Positions 1 through 5,963 of a stretch of DNA of 11,584 nt are shown here, piece after piece. Location of the stretch: NCBI GenBank assembly GCA_012719815.1, contig JAAXZP010000294.1, forward strand, positions 1 to 11,584, in the 5' to 3' direction. Numbering within the stretch: position 1 is the stretch's first letter; every line of letters begins with the position of its first letter. Source of the stretch: Christensenellaceae bacterium (GTDB lineage: Bacteria > Bacillota > Clostridia > Christensenellales > SZUA-584). Below the pieces are notes generated by a model. That model did no database searches. It was not told the DNA's origin and saw nothing but the letters and a program-made list of their open reading frames with translations. Position numbers and translations under genes: made by a program.

Positions 1-455
1 GCCATGAAATACTGGACCTTATTGCCACCAAGGTTTCGTCCAACATCCGCTCGCTGGAGGGCGCGCTGAAAAAGATTATCGCGTACACGGCGCTCAACGG
101 CCGGTCTCCCAACCTGATGGAAGCGGAAATCGCCATACGCGATTTTCTGACATCCGGTAACTCGCGCCGCATCACGCCCAAGCAGATACTGCAGCCGGTG
201 TGCGAGTATTTTGAGATATCCGAAGACGACATCATCAGCAGTAAAAAGCACAAGAGCGTGGCTTATCCGCGGCAGATCGCCATGTACCTCACGCGCCGGC
301 TGATGGACATGTCCTACAAAGCCATCGCGGAGTTCTATGGCAAGAGTGACCACACCACGGTTAAATACGCCTACGAAAAAATTGAAAAGGAGATGACCAC
401 AAATATCGAAACCAAGGTGCTGGTGGATGACTTTATAGCCAAGCTGCGGGAATAG
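1..455 (+). CDS. dnaA: Chromosomal replication initiator DnaA, C-terminal part (5' truncated by window)
   Basis: Initiator ATPase that binds DnaA boxes and opens oriC. The reading frame is open from the window edge (first full codon at base 3), and about 150 C-terminal residues are visible. They begin with the end of the AAA+ domain, including the sensor-2 stretch SSNIRSLEGALKK. Next comes domain IV, the DNA-binding helix-turn-helix: ITPKQILQPVCEYF, then SVAYPRQIAMYL, then DHTTV near the end (bases 348-362). The family signature is usually GGRDHTTV; here it reads GKSDHTTV, and the basic loop before PRQ is KKHK. The ATG at 117 is an internal methionine, since family similarity continues upstream of it. 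The gene ends with TAG at 453-455, next to the oriC segment and dnaN, the classic dnaA-dnaN order. Identification is secure. Confidence 0.96.
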   Translation, partial: HEILDLIATKVSSNIRSLEGALKKIIAYTALNGRSPNLMEAEIAIRDFLTSGNSRRITPKQILQPVCEYFEISEDDIISSKKHKSVAYPRQIAMYLTRRLMDMSYKAIAEFYGKSDHTTVKYAYEKIEKEMTTNIETKVLVDDFIAKLRE

Positions 456-475
456 CGTGGATAAGCTGTTGATAT
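456..475 (-). promoter_or_regulatory. Two adjacent DnaA-box-like sites directly after dnaA
   Basis: On the top strand CGTGGATAA (456-464) differs at one base from the inverted consensus TGTGGATAA. TGTTGATAT (467-475) matches it at seven of nine. They start at the first base after the dnaA stop codon and are separated by two bases. Both have the opposite orientation to the boxes at 604-621. The first is a credible DnaA box; the second is weak on its own and gains weight only from its position. Confidence 0.6.
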
Positions 476-603
476 TCTGGGGCCTCCATTTTTCAACCCG
501 ACAGCTTGTCCCCATCCATCCGGCAGCCATTGCACAGCCGACTGTCCAAAATGCGCGCCGCCTGTCCTCGCGGCAATCGCGACACTTATCGGCAAAAAAG
601 CAG

Positions 604-646
604 TTGTCCACTTTTTCAACACAGACTACTACGACTACTGCTGCTT
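604..646 (+). promoter_or_regulatory. Basal unwinding element: tandem DnaA boxes followed by DnaA-trio array
   Basis: Two abutting box-like 9-mers, TTGTCCACT (604-612) and TTTTCAACA (613-621), each match TTATCCACA at seven of nine. After a four-base spacer come seven consecutive triplets from 626 to 646: CTA, CTA, CGA, CTA, CTG, CTG, CTT. On the complementary strand most read 3'-GAN-5', the DnaA-trio pattern described for the B. subtilis origin, where such triplets beside DnaA boxes load DnaA on single-stranded DNA. An A+T-rich run (TTAATAAA) follows at once, as expected for the first melted bases. Order, phase and position all agree with that model. Confidence 0.72.
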
Positions 647-696
647 AATAAACTATTGATAGAGCATCACGGCAAAAAGATCAAAGGAGCACGAAA

Positions 697-1803
697 ATGA
701 GGATACATTGTGATAAAACCGAGCTGCAGAAATGCGTTAACGACGTCGTCAAAGCTGTTCCCGTCAAATCGCCTGTCTATTATCTTGAAGGCATCAAAAT
801 ACAGGCAAAAGATAATGTCCTGACGCTGTATGGCAGCGACGGCACGCTGTCCATCAAGTGCACAATGCAGGCCGACGTCGCTGAGCCGGGCGAAGTGGTG
901 CTGACAGCCCGCATACTCAGCGAACTGCTCGCCAAGTTTGACGCTGAAGAGATCGCGCTCTATACGGAAGGCAACAACGCGGTCATCGAATGCGGCTCGT
1001 CGCGGGCGACGCTGTGCTTTGTCAGCGCGGAGCAGTACCCGGCGTTTCCGGAATACATCAGGGAGAACATGAAGCTGCTGCTCGCGCGGCAGTTCGTCAG
1101 CATGGTCAATCAGACGGTGTTTGCCACGTCGGTCAGCGAAGATAAGCCGATCCTTACCGGCATACTATTGGAGTGCGAGGACAGCCGGATGCGCATGGTG
1201 GCGCTGGACGGGTACCGGCTTGCCATCCGCGAGGAAATGCTGACAGGGGATTCGGCGTTCAGGGATGTCGTGGTGCCCGCCAAATCGATGCGGGAAGTGG
1301 CGCACATCATACCGGATGACGACACGCCGGTGTACGTCTACGCGTCGGAGAAGATGGTCGCCGTGGTGTGCGATAACGTCGAGATCGTCACGCGCGTGCT
1401 GCAGGGCGACTACGTCAAATACAGGAACATACTGCCCACCGAGCACGCCACCCGGGTGATCGTATCGCGCCAGGCGCTGCACGGCAGCCTGGAGCGCGCC
1501 AGCATACTGGCTCGACAGTCCAAGACCAACCTCGTCAATTTAAGGATTGAAAAAGACCTGATGACGATCACGTCGGATTCCGAGGTGGGCAAGGTGCGCG
1601 AAGAAATCGGCATCCGCCTGACAGGCAAGAATCTTTCCATCGCGTTCAACGCGCGCTACCTATTGGATGTGCTCAAAGAGGTGGAAGACGAGGAAATCGT
1701 GATGGATTTCAACACCAGCATCAGCCCGTGCGTCATCCACCCGATCAAGGGAGAGAGCTACTTCTATCTGGTGCTGCCCGTCAAGACAAATACTGTCAGC
1801 TGA
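697..1803 (+). CDS. dnaN: DNA polymerase III sliding clamp, beta subunit DnaN
   Basis: Ring-shaped processivity clamp that tethers DNA polymerase III and many repair proteins to DNA. The product is 368 residues, the normal length for bacterial clamps (E. coli 366), enough for three clamp domains of about 120 residues each. It begins MRIHCDKTELQKCVNDVVKAV and ends with the family-typical YFYLVLPVK segment. The ATG at 697 has AAAGGAG (683-689) seven bases upstream. It directly follows the oriC segment. It overlaps the 3' end of the opposite-strand membrane-protein gene by eight bases, so there is no terminator between them and no recF/gyrB after it. Identification is secure. Confidence 0.97.
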   Translation: MRIHCDKTELQKCVNDVVKAVPVKSPVYYLEGIKIQAKDNVLTLYGSDGTLSIKCTMQADVAEPGEVVLTARILSELLAKFDAEEIALYTEGNNAVIECGSSRATLCFVSAEQYPAFPEYIRENMKLLLARQFVSMVNQTVFATSVSEDKPILTGILLECEDSRMRMVALDGYRLAIREEMLTGDSAFRDVVVPAKSMREVAHIIPDDDTPVYVYASEKMVAVVCDNVEIVTRVLQGDYVKYRNILPTEHATRVIVSRQALHGSLERASILARQSKTNLVNLRIEKDLMTITSDSEVGKVREEIGIRLTGKNLSIAFNARYLLDVLKEVEDEEIVMDFNTSISPCVIHPIKGESYFYLVLPVKTNTVS

Positions 1804-2518
1804 TATGCTCCTTGTCGCGTATCAGCTTTTTCAGCCAACCGTGCATGCGCTCCTCGATCTGAGGGGCGTATTTGATTGCCAGCACAAACAGCGCCGCGCC
1901 AAAAACGCCGATGATAATCCATCCCCACAGCGGTATGCTGACGGATATGAGGCCTGCGCCCACCAGCGCGGACACCAGCAGTCCCCAGGGCCGCGTCAAT
2001 ACCATCACCACCACGAACGTGCGGAGCCGCATGGCGGTCAGTCCGGCGATCATGCAGAGCACGTCGTCGGGAAACAGGGGAAACAGGAACATCAGTATCA
2101 GCACCGCTAGCTGGCGCGAAGACACGGTGCCCAGGTATTTGTCAACCACGTATTTGCCGACAACGCGCTCCACCAGCGGCCGGCCGAAAGCCCTGCCCAG
2201 AAGAAAAGCGCATACCGAGCCTAAAAAAATGGCCAGCAGCGACAATAGAAAGCCGCGCCAGAAGCCGAACAGTATGCCGCCCATCACCGTGGTGAGGTTG
2301 CCGGGTATCGGCGAGATGATCACCTGCATAAACTGCAGCGCAGCAAACGCAAGAGGCGCCCAGCTGCCAAAGGACTCCACATATGCCCTCAGGCTCTCGC
2401 GGCTCTCGAACACGGTAAACCACCCGTTGTTCCTGCCGACAATATAGAGCACTACCAGCGCCGCGATGATGGCGACCAGCACGATGCCCCATACGATCTG
2501 CGATCTGCTTATCTTCAT
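1796..2518 (-). CDS. TVP38/TMEM64-family (SNARE-associated/DedA-like) inner membrane protein
   Basis: Polytopic membrane protein of 240 residues from the chosen start (MKISRSQIVW). Hydrophobic segments lie near residues 8-28, 54-72, 78-109, 138-163, 165-190 and 195-217. The family core is visible: IISPIPGNLTTVMGGILFG (about 68-85), a glycine-rich re-entrant-like stretch, and LFPLFPDDVLCMIAGL (about 145-160). The tail is charged (EERMHGWLKKLIRDKEH). DedA/TVP38-type proteins are linked to lipid scrambling or transport and membrane homeostasis; the substrate here is unknown. The frame is open up to an ATG at 2653, but that extension would translate through a terminator hairpin and the promoter. 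The true start should therefore be ATG 2518, or ATG 2527 (three residues longer). It is convergent with dnaN and overlaps it by eight bases. Confidence 0.85.
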   Translation of the reverse strand: MKISRSQIVWGIVLVAIIAALVVLYIVGRNNGWFTVFESRESLRAYVESFGSWAPLAFAALQFMQVIISPIPGNLTTVMGGILFGFWRGFLLSLLAIFLGSVCAFLLGRAFGRPLVERVVGKYVVDKYLGTVSSRQLAVLILMFLFPLFPDDVLCMIAGLTAMRLRTFVVVMVLTRPWGLLVSALVGAGLISVSIPLWGWIIIGVFGAALFVLAIKYAPQIEERMHGWLKKLIRDKEHIS

Positions 2519-2525
2519 GCCGCCC

Positions 2526-2534
2526 ATTATAACA
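2526..2534 (-). promoter_or_regulatory. Extended -10 promoter for the TVP38-like gene, possibly leaderless
   Basis: On the bottom strand TGTTATAAT forms a perfect extended -10 element (TG at 2534-2533, TATAAT at 2531-2526). No convincing -35 hexamer lies 16-18 bases upstream. The -10 ends seven bases before ATG 2518, so transcription would begin at or within a base or two of the start codon. No Shine-Dalgarno sequence at usable spacing is present. Confidence 0.5.
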
Positions 2535-2620
2535 CAGAAACAGGCAAGGGGCATCTGTTTTTTGACAGTGCCGTCATCTTGGCAATAACCGGCAGCTGGG
2601 CCGGAAATCCGAGTTTCAAC

Positions 2621-2645
2621 AAAAAATGTCCTTCCATGAAGGACA
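2621..2645 (-). terminator. Intrinsic terminator after the SGNH hydrolase gene
   Basis: Read leftward, TGTCCTTC (2645-2638), a three-base loop and GAAGGACA (2634-2627) form a perfect 8-bp stem. Six T residues follow directly (2626-2621). It lies 17 bases past the hydrolase stop codon and upstream of the membrane-protein promoter, so it separates the two transcripts. Confidence 0.82.
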
Positions 2646-2661
2646 AGGAGCATAAATAGGA

Positions 2662-3372
2662 TTATATCGACGAAGGCAGCAGGTAAGACGCGTTCTCCCG
2701 GATGTAGCTCATCACCGTTTCAAATATCAACCGGTGCCCTTCGCGGTTGGGGTGGATGCCGTCGGCGCAGATGTACTGGACGAACTCGCGTCCTTTCAGG
2801 AAGGCACGGCGGATATCGATGCAGGCGGTTTTTTTGACCCGGGCGATATATTCGATGCAGTTGGAATAGCGCTCCTGCCACCAGTAAATCCGCCACACGC
2901 CTTTAAGCCATTTTAATATTCTCGCGCCCTTTTCGTGGGCGCTGCTGGTGAACCATTTGAAGTAGCTGTCCGCAGAGATGGGAGGCAGCGTAGCCAGCAC
3001 CGGCGTTTTGCCGTGCTGCCTTATGTAATCGACCATATAGGCGAGCTTCTCCTCAAACACATCGAGAGGCGTGTTGGGGATATGGTCCTTTGTGGGGTTC
3101 TCGGCGATGTCGTCCCAGCGGAAGTCGCAGTCGTTGCCGCCAAACTCAATCACCACGATGTCCGGGTCGTATTTTTCCATCTTGATCTCCAGCCATCTCT
3201 GGCCTTGCACCACAGTGGAGCCGAACCGCGATGCGTTAATCATCCGAGCGTTTACAGACTGCGACAGCAGCGAGAAAAAGTTGTCGGGCAGTATGGTATA
3301 CCTGTTCTGCTCTTCGTTCAGCACGATGCCTTTGGATAACGAATCGCCCAGTAGCAGTATGGTCTTTTCCAT
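2662..3372 (-). CDS. SGNH/GDSL-family hydrolase (esterase/lipase-like)
   Basis: Serine hydrolase of the GDSL/SGNH superfamily, 236 residues. All four signature blocks are present: GDS with nucleophile Ser11 (8-LGDSLSKG), block II glycine Gly51 (SRFGS), block III GGND with Asn80, and block V DGIHPN with Asp204 and His207. The enzyme therefore looks catalytically intact. It has no signal peptide or membrane segment, so it is probably cytoplasmic, with an unknown ester substrate. The start at 3372 follows AAGGAG with six to seven bases of spacing; an upstream in-frame start 20 codons earlier lacks such a site and would run into the preceding gene. It lies 43 bases downstream of the tetR-like gene on the same strand, so the two are probably co-transcribed and co-regulated. 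A terminator follows. Confidence 0.88.
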   Translation of the reverse strand: MEKTILLLGDSLSKGIVLNEEQNRYTILPDNFFSLLSQSVNARMINASRFGSTVVQGQRWLEIKMEKYDPDIVVIEFGGNDCDFRWDDIAENPTKDHIPNTPLDVFEEKLAYMVDYIRQHGKTPVLATLPPISADSYFKWFTSSAHEKGARILKWLKGVWRIYWWQERYSNCIEYIARVKKTACIDIRRAFLKGREFVQYICADGIHPNREGHRLIFETVMSYIRENASYLLPSSI

Positions 3373-3415
3373 GAGTATCTCCTTCCCGCTGTCAATATGG
3401 CCGCATGCTGCGGTT

Positions 3416-3979
3416 TTATACGTGTTCTGCAATGTGGGCGCAGGTCTCGCCTATCTTTAAATCGGCATCGCCCATGGCGCGTCTTAATATCACGCTTTCC
3501 AGAGCCACGAAAAGCGCGTCCGCGACAGCTCCGTAATGCGCGCAGCCGCTTTTTTGCAGCCCGGCTTCCGCCATGGCGCGCCATTTGGACAGACTGAAAG
3601 TCAGCAGCCGGCGAATCGCCTCATTGCCGAGCATCGCGTCGGAAAGCAGGCAGATGTGCAGCCGGCATTTTTCCTCGGTGCTGTACGCATGCGCGAAAAA
3701 GCTTTCCAGCACTTGACTTATCGGCATACCGGGCGACACGGCGCCCATCCATGCGAACAGGCTGTCCGTCACCTCGGAGAGATGAAAATCCGTCACCTCG
3801 TATATCAGGTGATCCTTGGACGGATAGTAATACGAAACGGTGCCTTTGGAGAGCTTCACCGTCCTGGCAATTTCCGATATGCTGGCGGCATGAACGCCCT
3901 GCCGGCAGAACAGCTCCGACGCGGCTCTGAGTATGGCAAGACGGTTGCCCTCAAATTGTGTCGACGGTTTCTTCGCCAT
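3416..3979 (-). CDS. TetR/AcrR-family transcriptional regulator
   Basis: Predicted dimeric DNA-binding repressor of 187 residues, a normal TetR-family length. The N-terminal helix-turn-helix runs over about residues 14-60: ILRAASELFCRQG, then SISEIARTVKLSKGTVSYYY and PSKDHLIY, the typical TetR pattern with an aromatic-rich recognition helix. The C-terminal part is helical and variable, as expected for a ligand-binding/dimerization domain, so the inducer cannot be read from sequence. The start at 3979 (MAKKPSTQ) has AGGA about eight bases upstream. An earlier in-frame ATG at 4030 would put the promoter -10 and operator inside the gene. It is the first gene of a likely two-gene operon with the SGNH hydrolase and is divergent from parA. 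Confidence 0.9.
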   Translation of the reverse strand: MAKKPSTQFEGNRLAILRAASELFCRQGVHAASISEIARTVKLSKGTVSYYYPSKDHLIYEVTDFHLSEVTDSLFAWMGAVSPGMPISQVLESFFAHAYSTEEKCRLHICLLSDAMLGNEAIRRLLTFSLSKWRAMAEAGLQKSGCAHYGAVADALFVALESVILRRAMGDADLKIGETCAHIAEHV

Positions 3980-3999
3980 GCAGTTGTTCCTGCTCGTTT

Positions 4000-4017
4000 C
4001 TCGGACGGTTGTCCGAG
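4000..4017. promoter_or_regulatory. Palindromic operator of the TetR-family regulator
   Basis: CTCGGAC-GGTT-GTCCGAG is a perfect inverted repeat with 7-base arms and a 4-base centre. It begins 21 bases upstream of the regulator's start codon and three bases after the predicted -10 element, so it would cover the transcription start. This is the usual place for TetR-family autoregulation. Binding by this regulator is inferred from position and symmetry. Confidence 0.72.
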
Positions 4018-4020
4018 TAG

Positions 4021-4049
4021 ATATTAACATAGAGTTATGCAGAGTACAA
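4021..4049 (-). promoter_or_regulatory. Predicted promoter of the tetR-SGNH operon
   Basis: Read leftward: -35-like TTGTAC (4049-4044), a 17-base spacer, and -10-like TAATAT (4026-4021). The hexamers match consensus moderately (3/6 and 4/6), but spacing is ideal and the operator lies just downstream. The surrounding DNA (about 4021-4105) is strongly A+T-rich. Confidence 0.5.
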
Positions 4050-4124
4050 TATGGTATGTATATGTGATAAAATATTTAAGTGTAATAGTCTTATTTAATT
4101 TCGGGCAAGACGGGCTATGATTGA

Positions 4125-4147
4125 CCCAAAAAGGTGCGCTTTTCGGG
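4125..4147. other. Imperfect inverted repeat in the tetR-parA intergenic region
   Basis: CCC-A-AAAAG, five-base loop, CTTTT-C-GGG: an 8-bp stem interrupted by one A/C mismatch. No T-run follows on either strand, so it is not a typical terminator. It lies between the tetR promoter and the parA promoter; function unknown. Confidence 0.3.
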
Positions 4148-4192
4148 ACCCCAGGCCCGCACAGCCCACACAAGGTGAAAATATATTTGTCC

Positions 4193-4221
4193 TTTTAAAT
4201 GGTGTCTGTTTGTTTTATAAT
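4193..4221 (+). promoter_or_regulatory. Promoter of the parA-parB operon
   Basis: A consensus -10 TATAAT at 4216-4221 lies 17 bases after a weak -35 (TTTTAA, 4193-4198). Transcription would start near 4228, giving a leader of about 22 bases that holds the parA ribosome site GGAGG (4236-4240). Confidence 0.6.
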
Positions 4222-4249
4222 GAGCCTATCAACACGGAGGACTGCTTGG

Positions 4250-5026
4250 ATGGCCAAAATTATCGCAATTGTCAATCAGAAAGGCGGCGTCGGAAAAACG
4301 ACGACAGCCATCAACTTAAGCGCCTGCATTGCGGACCGCGGCTATAAAGTGCTGCTCATCGACGTGGACCCCCAGGGCAACTCCACCAGCGGCCTGGGCA
4401 TCGAGAAATCACAGCTGCGCCATTCCATATACGATGTCATGATCAACGGCCTTCCCGCCCGGCAGGCTGTATGCAAAACGATTATCAGCACGCTGGATAT
4501 CATCCCCGCCAATATTGACCTGGTGGGCGCCGAAATCGAGCTGGTTCCCCGCATCGCGCGCGAACAGATACTGAAGATGGCGCTGAAGAACATCCGCAAC
4601 GAGTACGACTTCATATTCATGGACTGCCCCCCGTCGCTGGGGCTGATCACCGTCAACGCGCTGACCGCTGCGGACAAAATACTTGTGCCCATACAATGCG
4701 AGTATTACGCGCTGGAAGGGCTTTCCCAGCTCATCAACACCGTCAAGCTGGTCAAATCCCGCCTCAATCCAGGCCTGGAAGTGGAAGGCGTGGTGCTGAC
4801 GATGTTCGACAGCCGAACCAATCTGTCTGCTCAGGTCGTGGAGGAGGTCAAGAAGTATTTCAAGAACAAGGTCTATCGGACGATCATTCCGCGCAACGTT
4901 CGGCTGGGGGAAGCACCCAGCTTCGGGCTGCCCATCATCCGGTACGATGCGACCTGCCTGGGCGCGCAGTGCTACAATGAACTTGCCCAGGAGGTTATCA
5001 ACTATAACGGAGGGAAGAATTCGTGA
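4250..5026 (+). CDS. parA: Chromosome-partitioning ATPase ParA (Soj)
   Basis: Walker-type ATPase that works with ParB/parS in chromosome segregation; in Bacillus, Soj also regulates DnaA. The product is 258 residues, with no N-terminal helix-turn-helix, as in chromosomal Soj. Visible motifs: deviant Walker A KGGVGKTT at 11-18 with both lysines, the switch I region LLIDVDPQGNST about 36-46, and Walker B FIFMDCPPS 121-129. The C-terminal part is typical (TMFDSRTNLS, GEAPSFGLPI). The start at 4250 (MAKIIAIVNQ) has GGAGG nine bases upstream; an in-frame ATG at 4199 lies upstream of the -10 and is not used. The TGA stop overlaps the parB GTG start in the sequence GTGA, implying translational coupling. 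Confidence 0.96.
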   Translation: MAKIIAIVNQKGGVGKTTTAINLSACIADRGYKVLLIDVDPQGNSTSGLGIEKSQLRHSIYDVMINGLPARQAVCKTIISTLDIIPANIDLVGAEIELVPRIAREQILKMALKNIRNEYDFIFMDCPPSLGLITVNALTAADKILVPIQCEYYALEGLSQLINTVKLVKSRLNPGLEVEGVVLTMFDSRTNLSAQVVEEVKKYFKNKVYRTIIPRNVRLGEAPSFGLPIIRYDATCLGAQCYNELAQEVINYNGGKNS

Positions 5027-5877
5027 GACAGCAGAGATTGGGAAAAGGTTTGGGCGCGCTGATCAGCGACGAGGATATAAATACCTCTTCGGCCAGCATG
5101 TCGGGCGTCCGGGAAGTTGACGTCAACGAGATAGACCCCAATGTCGACCAGCCGCGCAAGCATTTCGACACAGAGGCGCTCGAAGGCCTCGCCCAGTCCA
5201 TAAAAACATACGGCATCGTGCAGCCGCTCATCGTGCGGCGGGTGGGCGACCGATATTCCATCATCGCGGGCGAGCGGCGCTACCGTGCGGCGCGCATGGC
5301 GGGTCTTAAAACCGTTCCCGTCGTGGTCAAGGAATATTCCGACGCGGAGCTGATGGAAGTGTCGCTGGTGGAAAACCTCCAGCGCGAAGACCTCAACCCC
5401 ATTGAAGAGGCCCAGGCCATGCAGATGCTGATGTCTGAGCATAATCTGACGCAAGAAGAGCTCTCGGCGCGGCTGGGCAAATCCAGAAGCGCGGTGGCCA
5501 ACACGCTGCGCCTGCTCACGCTGCCGGAGAGCGTGCGAGCCCTAGTGGAATCCGGCGAACTGTCCAGCGGCCATGCCCGCTGCCTGGTGGCGCTGAAGAG
5601 CGACGAGAGCAAACTGCGCCTTGCCAAAAAGATCGTCGCGGAAGGGCTGTCGGTGCGCGCGGTGGAGGAGATGGTCAAATCATACAGCGAAGCGCCGAAA
5701 CCCCGCCGAAAGAGGCAGCCGGTTCCGGAAATCGAGTCGGCTGAGAACACGCTGTCCTCAGCGCTGGGTACCCGTGTCCAGATCACGGGCAATTTGAAGC
5801 AGGGCAAAATCATACTCAGTTATTATTCCTCGGAACAGCTGGAAAGCCTATATGAGTTACTGACCACCGAAAGGTAG
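5023..5877 (+). CDS. parB: Chromosome-partitioning protein ParB (Spo0J-like)
   Basis: CTP-dependent DNA clamp that loads at parS, spreads, and recruits ParA and condensin; 284 residues. The N-terminus has the ParA-stimulating basic segment LGKGLGALIS (6-15). The nucleotide-binding/ParB-N domain follows with GERRYRAA (83-90) and ENLQREDLNPIEEA (117-130). A parS-binding helix-turn-helix is at about 142-164 (LTQEELSARLGKSRSAVAN). A basic linker (KPRRKRQ) precedes the C-terminal dimerization domain ending YYSSEQLESLYELL. The start is GTG 5023, eight bases after GGAGGG (5009-5014), and overlaps the parA stop by four bases. Two perfect parS sites follow within 80 bases. Confidence 0.96.
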   Translation: MRQQRLGKGLGALISDEDINTSSASMSGVREVDVNEIDPNVDQPRKHFDTEALEGLAQSIKTYGIVQPLIVRRVGDRYSIIAGERRYRAARMAGLKTVPVVVKEYSDAELMEVSLVENLQREDLNPIEEAQAMQMLMSEHNLTQEELSARLGKSRSAVANTLRLLTLPESVRALVESGELSSGHARCLVALKSDESKLRLAKKIVAEGLSVRAVEEMVKSYSEAPKPRRKRQPVPEIESAENTLSSALGTRVQITGNLKQGKIILSYYSSEQLESLYELLTTER

Positions 5878-5879
5878 AT

Positions 5880-5895
5880 TGTTTCACGTGAAACA
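5880..5895. promoter_or_regulatory. parS: parS site 1
   Basis: TGTTTCACGTGAAACA is a perfect 16-bp palindrome identical to the B. subtilis-type parS consensus bound by ParB/Spo0J. It begins two bases after the parB stop codon. Confidence 0.95.
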
Positions 5896-5909
5896 TTGCG
5901 GTTAATAAA

Positions 5910-5941
5910 AACAGCCAGGTCGCATTGCGGGCCTGGTTGTT
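5910..5941. terminator. Bidirectional intrinsic terminator between parB and cvpA-like gene
   Basis: AACAGCCAGG (5910-5919) pairs with CCTGGTTGTT (5932-5941), ten pairs including one G-T wobble. The interior (TCGCATTGCGGG) can add T-G, C-G and GC-GC pairs. Rightward the stem runs into TTGTTT; leftward it is followed by TTTTTATTAA, a better T-run. It serves the two convergent transcripts. Its right arm overlaps the first four bases of parS site 2. Confidence 0.8.
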
Positions 5942-5953
5942 TCACGTGAAACA
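5938..5953. promoter_or_regulatory. parS: parS site 2
   Basis: A second exact copy of TGTTTCACGTGAAACA, starting 58 bases after the start of site 1 and lying just past the 3' end of the cvpA-like gene. No further exact copy was seen in the window. Confidence 0.95.
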
Positions 5954-5963
5954 ATTCTGTATG

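Larger units (their letters stand above)
456..683. other. oriC: oriC segment between dnaA and dnaN
   Basis: This 228-base gap holds no credible gene; short frames through it lack ribosome sites and family resemblance. It carries DnaA-box-like sites at both ends (456-475 and 604-621) and weak 7/9 matches at 506-514 (TTGTCCCCA) and 586-594 (TTATCGGCA). Near dnaN it changes to repeated CTN triplets and then A+T-rich DNA (647-661). In Bacillus subtilis the duplex-unwinding element also lies between dnaA and dnaN, with further boxes upstream of dnaA, which would be outside this window. That this is the unwinding half of the chromosomal origin is inferred from gene order and motifs. Confidence 0.75.

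Noticed and set aside
457..700. Small rightward open frames of 63-64 codons between dnaA and dnaN
   Set aside because: They lie over the DnaA boxes and trio array, lack ribosome sites and show no protein-like pattern.
1872..2447. 191-codon rightward frame opposite the TVP38-like gene
   Set aside because: Low-complexity, Ser/Thr/Pro-rich translation with no ribosome site, complementary to a clear membrane protein.
2519..2653. 45-residue N-terminal extension of the TVP38-like protein from ATG 2653
   Set aside because: It would be encoded by the SGNH gene's terminator hairpin, its T-run and the gene's own -10 element, and has no ribosome site.
4033..4043. DnaA-box-like TTATGCAGA upstream of tetR
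   Set aside because: Single 7/9 match in A+T-rich DNA without companions; expected by chance.
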